Positions 1 to 5,779 of a stretch of DNA of 6,275 nucleotides are shown piece by piece. The stretch is from Deltaproteobacteria bacterium (GTDB taxonomy: Bacteria > Myxococcota_A > Polyangia > Polyangiales > Ga0077539): assembly GCA_947494865.1 (NCBI GenBank), contig CANMAT010000242.1, positions 1-6,275 of the forward strand, given 5' to 3'. The notes beneath the pieces were generated by a model. It was not told where the DNA came from. It searched no databases and saw nothing but the letters and a program-made list of their open reading frames with translations. Position 1 is the first letter of the stretch. Every line of letters begins with the position of its first letter. The position numbers were made by a program, and so were the translations under genes.

Positions 1-23
1 GCGCGCCCCCCCCCAAGAACACC

Positions 24-359
24 ATGCCGCTCCTTCGTGCGTTGATCTCCCTCGAGGCCCCCTCCCCTGTCGCCGCCGCGCTGCAGGGGTTGTTGGGCGA
101 TCGCGTGCGCGTGGCGCCCGCGAGCGGCGGCGACGAGGCGCCCGCGTGCGCGCTCGTGGCCCACGCGCCGCCCGAGGCCGACGCGCTCGTGTGGCTCGCT
201 GCCGACGACCGCTCGACCGCCGTCGTCGTGGTGACCGTCGGCGGTGTAGACCCTTCGCTCCGCCGCGCGGCGCTGCGCGCGGGCGCGATGGAGGTCGTGG
301 CCCTCGAGGGCCTCACGTCGGACGGCCTCCTCGACGCGATCGAAGACGCGCGCGCCCGT
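24..359 (+). other. Degenerate receiver-like domain at the N-terminus of the hybrid kinase
   Basis: Residues 1-112 follow the receiver pattern. There are alternating hydrophobic strands (LLRALISL, ADALVWLA, TAVVVVTV), then LRRAALRAGAMEVVALEGL, which resembles the alpha4-beta5 segment of receivers, then an amphipathic last helix. The acidic pair after strand 1, the phospho-acceptor Asp at the end of strand 3 (here VWLA) and the Lys after strand 5 all appear to be missing. It would therefore act as a phosphorylation-independent interaction or dimerisation module. The fold assignment is inferred from pattern only. Confidence 0.55.
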
Positions 360-2714
360 CGCCTCTCGGCGCGTCGCGCGTCGCGGCCGCCGGGACACGT
401 CGACCGCGTAACGCTGGCCGACCGCGAGCGCCGCATGCTCCTCGAGCTCGTGGAGCACAGCGGGGATTTCGTCGCCGCCGCCGACCTCGACGGGCGCCTC
501 ACGTACATGAATCCCGGCGGCCGACGGATGGTCGGCGTCGGCCCCGACGACGACGTGGGCGCGACGCCCTTCGCGCGCTACCTCGCCGAGGGCTCGCGCG
601 AGTTCTTTCGCACCACCGTGGCCGAGGCCGTGCGCGACCGTGGCATCTGGGAGGGCGAGATCCAGCTCGTGAACGTGGCCAGCGGGTGCCTCGTCGAGGC
701 CTTCTGCTCCACCTTCTTGCTGCGCGACCCCGACACCGACGCGCCGTGGTGCTACGCGACCGTAACCCGCGACATCACCGCGCAGAAGCGCGTCGCGCAC
801 GAGCTCACCCTGGCCAACGGCCGGCTGCGCGCGGTGCTCACCGCGAACGATGTCGGCATCTGGTTTTGGGATCCGCTGCGCGACGAGCTCGTCGGCGACC
901 GCAACCTCGTGCGCCTCTTCGAGTTCGACACCCTCGACGACACCGTGTCGCTCGCGCCGTACCTCGCGCGCATTCACCCCGGCGATCGGCCGCGCGTCGA
1001 GGCCTCGATCGCGCGCGTGGTCGCCGAGGGCGGCGCCTACGACGAGGTGTACCGCGTGATGCTCCTCGCGGGCGGCGTGCGGTGGCTGCACGCGCGGGGC
1101 CTCGTCGAGCTCGGCGCCAACGCGCGCCCGACGACCTTTCCGGGCATCGCCCTCGACGTGACGCGGAGCATCGAGACCACGGAGCGCCTCCGCGAATCCG
1201 ACGAGCGCTACCGCGCCCTGCTCGAGTCGATCGACGACGGGTTCTGCATCATCGAGGTGTTCTTCGACGCCGCGGACGAGCGCGCGGTCGACTACCGCTT
1301 CATCGAGCTCAACGCGAGCTTCGCGCGGCAGACGGGCCTCGTCGACGCCGAGGGCAAGACCGCGCGCTCCCTCGTGCCCGAGCTCGACGAGTTCTGGTAC
1401 GAGACCTACGGCCGCGTCGCGCGCACCGGCGAGACCGCCCGCTTCGAGCGCCACGAGCCCGCCATGGGCCGGTGGTTCGAAGTCGAGGCGATGCGGGTGG
1501 GCGCCCCCGAGCTGCGCCGCGTGGCCCTCCTCTTTCGCGACGCGACGGAGCGGCGCGCCTCCGTGGAGGCCCTCCGCGAGGCCGACCGCCGCAAGGATGA
1601 CTTCATCGCCATTCTGGCCCACGAGCTGCGCAACCCGCTCGCGCCCGTGCGCAACGCCGTACAGATTCTCAAGCTCCTGGGGCCGACAGACGCGCGGGTC
1701 ACCCGCGCGCGCGACGTCATCGACCGTCAGGTGACCCACATGGCCCGCCTCATCGACGACCTCCTCGACGTGTCGCGCATCGCGCGCGGCAAGCTCGCCC
1801 TCCAGCGCGAGGTCTGCGACCTCGCGGCCATCGCGCGGCAGACCGCCGACGACTACCGCGCGAACCTCGAGTCCGAAGGCCTCACGCTCGCGTTCACAGG
1901 CTCCGGCCAACCCGCGTGGGTCGAGGGCGATCCCGTGCGCCTCGCCCAGATGATCGCCAACCTCTTGCACAACGCGGGGCGGTTCACCCCCCGCGGCGGC
2001 CGCGTCGAGGTGTGCGTCGACGTCGAGCGCGCCAGCGAGCGCGCCGCGCTGCGCGTCATCGACACGGGCGTGGGCATCGAGCCCGAGCTCCTCGCGCGCC
2101 TCTTCGACCCCTTCAGCCAGGCGCAGCAAGACATCGCCCGCTCCAAGGGCGGCCTCGGGCTGGGCCTCGCCCTCACCCGCGGCCTCGCGGGCCTCCACGG
2201 CGGCGACGTCGAGGCCCAGAGCGACGGCCCCGGCCGCGGCGCGACCTTCACCCTGCACATCCCCCTCGCGCGCTCGCGCTACGAAGCCGTTGAGGCGCCC
2301 CCGCAGCCGCGCGCGCCGCGGCGGCCCGGCGTCGGCGTGCTCGTCGTGGAAGACAACCGCGACGCGGCCGAGACGCTGCGCGACCTGCTCGTGCTCCTTG
2401 GCTACACGGTCGAGGTCGCCTTCGACGGCGCCGCGGCGCTCGAGGTCGCGCGGTCGTTTCGCCCCGACGCGGTGGTCTCCGACCTGGGCCTCCCCGGCGA
2501 GCTCGACGGCTACGCCGTGGCGCGCGCGCTCCGCTCCGACCCGAGCTTCGAGGGCGTGCGCCTCATCGCGCTCTCGGGGTACGCCAACGACGAAGCGCGG
2601 CGCCGGTCGCGCGAGGCGGGCTTCGACGTACACCTCGCCAAGCCGCCGGACCTCGACGCCCTCGAGCGCGAACTCGCCGTCGTGCGCGACCGCCGGAGCG
2701 CGCCGCCCGCGTAG
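24..2714 (+). CDS. Soluble hybrid sensor histidine kinase: pseudo-receiver, three PAS, HisKA, HATPase_c and receiver
   Basis: Cytoplasmic hybrid histidine kinase of 896 residues. It should autophosphorylate on His and pass the phosphate to its own receiver. Domains in order: a receiver-like fold without phosphorylation residues (about 1-112), PAS1 (about 138-253, EHSGDFVAAADLDGRLTYMN), PAS2 of the PAS_3 type (about 265-382, with IHPGDR and YRV..LAGGVRWLHARG), PAS3 (about 395-508), HisKA (about 523-590) with H533 in HELRNPLAP, and HATPase_c (about 630-748). The ATPase part has N646/N650 in the N box, the G1 box DTGVGI (680-685), the F box LFDPF (693-697) and the G2 box GGLGLGL (709-715). The C-terminal receiver (about 768-888) has E776/D777, phospho-acceptor D820, S851 and K873, so it looks functional. 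There is no membrane segment, HPt or DNA-binding domain, so the ligand and downstream partner are unknown. The frame is open to the left edge, but the ATG at 24 gives a natural start preceded by a weak AAGA ribosome site; a start further upstream cannot be excluded. Confidence 0.93.
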   Translation: MPLLRALISLEAPSPVAAALQGLLGDRVRVAPASGGDEAPACALVAHAPPEADALVWLAADDRSTAVVVVTVGGVDPSLRRAALRAGAMEVVALEGLTSDGLLDAIEDARARRLSARRASRPPGHVDRVTLADRERRMLLELVEHSGDFVAAADLDGRLTYMNPGGRRMVGVGPDDDVGATPFARYLAEGSREFFRTTVAEAVRDRGIWEGEIQLVNVASGCLVEAFCSTFLLRDPDTDAPWCYATVTRDITAQKRVAHELTLANGRLRAVLTANDVGIWFWDPLRDELVGDRNLVRLFEFDTLDDTVSLAPYLARIHPGDRPRVEASIARVVAEGGAYDEVYRVMLLAGGVRWLHARGLVELGANARPTTFPGIALDVTRSIETTERLRESDERYRALLESIDDGFCIIEVFFDAADERAVDYRFIELNASFARQTGLVDAEGKTARSLVPELDEFWYETYGRVARTGETARFERHEPAMGRWFEVEAMRVGAPELRRVALLFRDATERRASVEALREADRRKDDFIAILAHELRNPLAPVRNAVQILKLLGPTDARVTRARDVIDRQVTHMARLIDDLLDVSRIARGKLALQREVCDLAAIARQTADDYRANLESEGLTLAFTGSGQPAWVEGDPVRLAQMIANLLHNAGRFTPRGGRVEVCVDVERASERAALRVIDTGVGIEPELLARLFDPFSQAQQDIARSKGGLGLGLALTRGLAGLHGGDVEAQSDGPGRGATFTLHIPLARSRYEAVEAPPQPRAPRRPGVGVLVVEDNRDAAETLRDLLVLLGYTVEVAFDGAAALEVARSFRPDAVVSDLGLPGELDGYAVARALRSDPSFEGVRLIALSGYANDEARRRSREAGFDVHLAKPPDLDALERELAVVRDRRSAPPA

Positions 2715-2721
2715 GCGCGGC

Positions 2722-2761
2722 CGGGACGAAATCCCGACGATGGTCGGAATCTTGTGTCCCG
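2722..2761. repeat. Nested inverted repeat (long imperfect hairpin) between the kinase and lipoprotein genes
   Basis: The outer arms CGGGAC (2722-2727) and GTCCCG (2756-2761) pair perfectly. The inner arms CCGAC (2734-2738) and GTCGG (2743-2747) pair perfectly around the 4-nt loop GATG. Between them AT (2731-2732) pairs with AT (2749-2750), and AA (2729-2730) with TT (2752-2753), with small bulges. The whole makes one imperfect stem-loop of about 40 nt, starting 8 nt after the kinase stop codon. No T-run follows, so it is not a classical intrinsic terminator. It could slow transcription, protect the upstream mRNA 3' end, or be an operator for the next gene. Confidence 0.6.
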
Positions 2762-2794
2762 AGCCGCATCTGTCACACCCTCTCGGCCCCCTCC

Positions 2795-3823
2795 ATGCGC
2801 ATTCTCGATTGTGTCTCGTGGGTCGCCCTCGTCGCCGCGAGCGTGGCCTGCTCTGCGCCCCAGGTCGTCGCGCGCAGCACGCCCGAGGCGGCGCCCGTCG
2901 CTGACGCCGCGAGCCCGCCCGCGGCCGACGCGAGCCCGCCGCCGGTGGCCGACGCGAGCGCACCCGTGGCCGCAGTGGTCCCCGCCGCGGCGGGCGTTCG
3001 CACCTACCTCGGGCGCGCCGAAGACGACTGGCTGCGCGAGATGGCGACGCGGCCCGTGGTGCGCGTCATGGAGCGCTTTCACAGCACGCTCTTCGTGTTT
3101 CGCCTCGACCTCGGTGACGGCATCGAGGTGAGCTTTCAGCCCGAGCGCCCGGGGCAGGAGAGCTTCTGGAAGCGCGAGGTGACCTCGTACCACCTGGCCC
3201 GCCTCCTGGGCATCGACAACCGGGTGCCGCCGACGGTGGGGCGTCGCGTTCCGCTCAGTGTGTTCGGGCGCTGGGCGCGCGGGGTGAACCTCGTGTCCGA
3301 CCGCCGGGGCATGGTGCTCGGCTCGGCGAGCGCGTGGGTGCCCGTGCTCGAGCGCGCGGAGATGCACCGCGGCCCCGGGCGGCAAGAGTGGGTGCGCTGG
3401 ATGAACCCCGCCAACGTGATCCCGGAGGCGTCGCGGGAGCGCGCGCGGCAGGTGACCGAGGTGCTTGTGTTCGACTACCTCGCCGCCAACTACGACCGCT
3501 GGAACTGCTGCAACATCGCCGTCGACGAGCACAACAACCTCGTGTTTCGCGACAACGACGCGGGCTGGGCGCCCAACGTGATCAACAACATCATGTCGCC
3601 CGACGTGATCCGCCGCGTGCCGCGCTACCTCTACGAATCCATTCAGCGGGTGACCGCGGCGGACATTCGCGCGTCGCTCCAGAGCGACCCCATGGCGCGC
3701 GAGATGCCCCTGGTGTCGTCGTCGGTGTGGGAGGGCTATGAGGGCCGCCGCCAGGCCCTCCTCGCCAACCTCCGGCGGGCCATCGCGCGCCACGGCGAGG
3801 CCGCCGTGATCGCCTGGCCCTGA
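2795..3823 (+). CDS. Predicted lipoprotein with a FAM20/Four-jointed/CotH-like kinase core
   Basis: A 342-residue exported protein. The signal peptide (R2, hydrophobic to A18) ends in SVAC with C19 as the probable lipidated Cys; this is an imperfect lipobox, and Ser at +2 suggests the outer membrane. A low-complexity Ala/Asp/Pro linker covers about 28-67. The remainder resembles the atypical kinase group of FAM20, Four-jointed, CotH and bacterial PI3/4-kinase-like proteins. It has a beta-strand FQPE (114-117), a helix with E128 (REVTSYHLARLLGI), VPPTV (144-148), FDYLAANYDRWNCCN (226-240) with probable catalytic D234 and N240, and RDNDAGW (252-258) with probable metal-binding D253. Family members usually have Lys where Q115 sits, so activity is uncertain. 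The substrate is unknown; secreted protein, lipid or sugar targets are all possible. It starts 80 nt after the kinase gene, with no clear ribosome site. The family link is inferred from motifs, not from a search. Confidence 0.7.
   Translation: MRILDCVSWVALVAASVACSAPQVVARSTPEAAPVADAASPPAADASPPPVADASAPVAAVVPAAAGVRTYLGRAEDDWLREMATRPVVRVMERFHSTLFVFRLDLGDGIEVSFQPERPGQESFWKREVTSYHLARLLGIDNRVPPTVGRRVPLSVFGRWARGVNLVSDRRGMVLGSASAWVPVLERAEMHRGPGRQEWVRWMNPANVIPEASRERARQVTEVLVFDYLAANYDRWNCCNIAVDEHNNLVFRDNDAGWAPNVINNIMSPDVIRRVPRYLYESIQRVTAADIRASLQSDPMAREMPLVSSSVWEGYEGRRQALLANLRRAIARHGEAAVIAWP
2900..2971 (+). repeat. Three imperfect 24-bp tandem repeats coding the linker
   Basis: Units begin at 2900, 2924 and 2948, each 24 bp, and encode ADAASPPA, ADASPPPV and ADASAPVA (residues 36-59 of the kinase-like lipoprotein). 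The in-frame repetition looks like slippage-driven expansion of the flexible tether between the lipid anchor and the folded domain. Copy number could vary between strains without breaking the frame. Confidence 0.7.
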
Positions 3824-3837
3824 GCGCTCCTCGACGG

Positions 3838-3852
3838 CGCGGTATCGCGGTA
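3838..3852. repeat. Direct heptamer repeat upstream of yghU
   Basis: CGCGGTA occurs at 3838-3844 and again at 3846-3852, separated by one T, ending 37 nt before the yghU start codon. Such a closely spaced pair could be a regulator site, but it could also be chance in a G+C-rich gap. No convincing -35/-10 pair was found beside it. Confidence 0.3.
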
Positions 3853-3889
3853 CAACGCGCACCGACCGCTACCCCGAAAGAGCCCCACG

Positions 3890-4759
3890 ATGAGCGACTA
3901 CGTGCCGCCCAAGGTATGGACCCCCTCCGCCCCCAACGGCGGACGCTTCGCGAACATCAACCGCCCCGTCGCGGGCCCCACGCACGAGAAGGCCCTCCCC
4001 GTGGGGCGCCACCCGCTGCAGCTCTACTCCCTCGGCACGCCCAACGGGGTGAAGGTGACCGTGATGCTCGAGGAGCTGCTCGCCCTCGGCCACACGGGCG
4101 CCGAGTACGACGCGTGGCTCATCGACATCGGCAAGGGCGACCAGTTTGGCAGCGGCTTCGTCGAGGCCAACCCCAACTCGAAGATCCCCGCCCTCGTCGA
4201 TCACAGCGCCGCGACGCCGACGCGCGTGTTCGAGTCGGGCGCCATTCTCCTCTACCTCGCCGAGCGGTTCGGCGCGTTCGTTCCCACCGACCCGCAGAAG
4301 CGCGCCGCGTGCCTCTCGTGGCTCTTCTGGCAGATGGGCGCCGCGCCCTACCTCGGCGGCGGCTTCGGCCACTTCTACGCCTACGCGCCGGTCAAGATCG
4401 AGTACTGCATCGATCGCTTTGCCATGGAGGTGAAGCGTCAGCTCGACGTGCTCGACCGCCACCTCGCCGAGCACCGGTACATGGCGGGCGACGAGTACAC
4501 CATCGCCGACATGGCCATCTGGCCGTGGTACGGCGCGCTCGTTGCGGACCACGTGTACGACGCCGCGGAGTTTCTGCAGACTGCGAGCTACACCCACGTG
4601 GTGCGGTGGACGAACGAGCTCGCCGAGCGCCCCGCCGTGAAGCGCGGGCGCATGGTCAATCGCGTGTTCGGCAGGCCCGAGACGCAGCTGCGCGAGCGCC
4701 ACGACGCGAGCGACTTCGACACGAAGACGCAAGACAAGCTCGAGCCCGTCGGCGGCTGA
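3890..4759 (+). CDS. yghU: YghU-type glutathione S-transferase / disulfide-bond oxidoreductase
   Basis: Cytoplasmic thioredoxin-fold GST of 289 residues, close to the 288 of E. coli YghU. That family binds two glutathione molecules per subunit and reduces disulfides of small molecules such as 2-hydroxyethyl disulfide, with little classical transferase activity. Family hallmarks span the whole length. These are the N-terminal extension PPKVWTPSAPNGGRFANINR (6-25) and GPTHEK, then LYSLGTPNGVKVTVMLEELL with the TPNG glutathione motif (50-53). NPNSKIPAL follows, with the cis-Pro at 100, then FESG (114-117) for the glutathione gamma-glutamyl end. GGGFGHFYAYAPVKIEY (156-172), GDEYTIADMAIWPW (200-213, with the helix-capping D207) and the RHDASDF tail complete the set. 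The ATG at 3890 matches the family start, and a weak purine stretch, GAAAGAG, lies 7 nt upstream. It lies 66 nt after the lipoprotein gene and may be co-transcribed, though no functional link is apparent. Confidence 0.95.
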   Translation: MSDYVPPKVWTPSAPNGGRFANINRPVAGPTHEKALPVGRHPLQLYSLGTPNGVKVTVMLEELLALGHTGAEYDAWLIDIGKGDQFGSGFVEANPNSKIPALVDHSAATPTRVFESGAILLYLAERFGAFVPTDPQKRAACLSWLFWQMGAAPYLGGGFGHFYAYAPVKIEYCIDRFAMEVKRQLDVLDRHLAEHRYMAGDEYTIADMAIWPWYGALVADHVYDAAEFLQTASYTHVVRWTNELAERPAVKRGRMVNRVFGRPETQLRERHDASDFDTKTQDKLEPVGG

Positions 4760-4765
4760 GCGCGA

Positions 4766-5758
4766 TCAGCGCGAGGGCGTGAAGCGCACGCGCGTGCCCG
4801 CCGCGACGGCGCACGGCCCCGTCGACGATCCACACAGCGACACGCCGTCACTTCCGTCGAGGCTCTCGATGCCCGCCGTCGCGCCCCGGCCCGAGGGCAC
4901 CTCGCGGTAGAGGAGCTCGATGAGTCCCGTCTCGTGCAGCACCGCTTCGAAGGTCGCGCGCACGTCGCGGGCGCCGAAGAAGGTCACGTCGTGCCACTCG
5001 TACGCAACCCGTCGCATCGGCGCGGCGCCCACGGTGGCGACGCAAACGCCCGACGGGCCCGTGACGATGTCAGACCAGAAGCCCGCGACCACGCCGTCGG
5101 GCGAAGCCTCGCTCGGCACCGTGCCGCTGAGCGCGTTGTTCATGAGCCCGTCGAGGCCGATCCACCCGTTGGAGCACACGTTCACCGGCGAGCCCGCGGG
5201 CATCACCGTGCCCCAGAACGGAAACGCGAAGGGCAGTCGCGTGAGCGACGACGCGTCGTCGATGCTCGGCACCATGCTCACGCTACCGGGAACGTTGCAC
5301 GCGTCGACCCACGACGCGGAGGCGAGCGCGTCGCGCTGCACCGCGTACGTGACGTCGGTGGGCGCGCGGCACCGACCCGCGCGACACGTGGCCCCCGGCG
5401 GGCACGCGCGACCGCAGGCGCCGCAGTTGGCAACATCGGTCGACGGGTCGACGCACGCGGCTCCGCACTGGAGCGACGGCGCCACGCAGGCCCGCACGCA
5501 CGCTCCGTCGAAGCACTCGCCGCCGCTCGCGCACGCGACGCCGCACGCGCCGCAGTGAAACGGGCTCACGCGCGTGTCGACGCAGCGCCCGCCGCAGCGG
5601 AGCTGCGAGCCCAAACAGCGCGACGTGTCGGTGAGGGGCGCGTCGACGACGGGCGAATCGGTGGCAGCGCCGTCGAGGCTCACACCGACGATCACGTTGC
5701 CGCCGCAGCCCGCGAGCGCGAGCGCGACGACGGCGCTACGTGGCGAGGAGATGCGCAT
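4766..5758 (-). CDS. Cysteine-repeat lipoprotein with a C-terminal SNG-type beta-sandwich domain
   Basis: A 330-residue predicted lipoprotein. The signal peptide (R2, R7, then AVVALALAGC) ends in a good LAGC lipobox with C18 lipidated; Gly at +2 fits outer-membrane delivery. A short Asp/Thr/Pro-rich linker (about 28-46) follows. Two eight-cysteine modules (48-87 and 91-130) have identical Cys spacing and the pattern CGGxCVD...CGACGxxC, common in myxobacterial surface proteins. The C-terminal region (about 135-328) matches the beta-sandwich seen in many myxobacterial secreted proteins: LPFAFPFWGT (175-184), VNVCSNGWIGL (192-202), an IPS-like VPSEASPDGVVAGFWSDI (214-231), RRVAYEWHDV, TFEAVLHETGLIELLY (269-284) and TAGIESLDG. 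Cell-surface binding or adhesion is plausible but inferred; no catalytic motif is visible. The gene lies 21 nt downstream of another leftward gene and converges on yghU. Proteins with these CGxCG repeats can carry misleading enzyme names in automated annotation. Confidence 0.85.
   Translation of the reverse strand: MRISSPRSAVVALALAGCGGNVIVGVSLDGAATDSPVVDAPLTDTSRCLGSQLRCGGRCVDTRVSPFHCGACGVACASGGECFDGACVRACVAPSLQCGAACVDPSTDVANCGACGRACPPGATCRAGRCRAPTDVTYAVQRDALASASWVDACNVPGSVSMVPSIDDASSLTRLPFAFPFWGTVMPAGSPVNVCSNGWIGLDGLMNNALSGTVPSEASPDGVVAGFWSDIVTGPSGVCVATVGAAPMRRVAYEWHDVTFFGARDVRATFEAVLHETGLIELLYREVPSGRGATAGIESLDGSDGVSLCGSSTGPCAVAAGTRVRFTPSR
5369..5617 (-). repeat. Two eight-cysteine protein repeats with an exact 43-residue period
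   Basis: Cysteines fall at residues 48, 55, 59, 69, 72, 76, 82 and 87, then again at 91, 98, 102, 112, 115, 119, 125 and 130. The spacing 7-4-10-3-4-6-5 is the same in both copies. The shared core is CGxxCVD, then CGACGxxC, then GxxC and GxC. An even number of Cys per unit suggests four disulfides each, in a small rigid oxidised module that forms outside the cytoplasm. Confidence 0.85.
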
Positions 5759-5779
5759 GAAGGGTGAGTGAGCGGCGAG

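Noticed and set aside
146..1600. Rightward open frame (484 codons) inside the hybrid kinase
   Set aside because: Arg/Ala-rich out-of-frame product with no domains, overlapping clear PAS and kinase domains.
2722..2761. Classical intrinsic terminator after the hybrid kinase gene
   Set aside because: The hairpin is real on paper but no T-run follows, so it is listed only as an inverted repeat.
3828..3856. Possible promoter before yghU (TCGACG and TACAAC hexamers)
   Set aside because: Each matches consensus at only four of six positions and the spacing is about 14 nt, too short to be convincing.
2510..3862. Long leftward open frame (450 codons) across the kinase-like lipoprotein gene
   Set aside because: It is the antisense shadow expected in very G+C-rich coding DNA: low-complexity His/Arg/Ala-rich product, no domain, and it opposes two genes with clear motifs.
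3869..4732. Leftward open frame (287 codons) opposite yghU
   Set aside because: The rightward frame matches YghU motifs over its full length; the opposite product is a Val/Ala/Glu/His-rich sequence with no recognisable family.
4934..5767. Rightward open frame (277 codons) opposite the cysteine-repeat lipoprotein
   Set aside because: Arg/Ala/His-rich antisense shadow; the leftward frame has a signal peptide, lipobox and exact Cys repeats.
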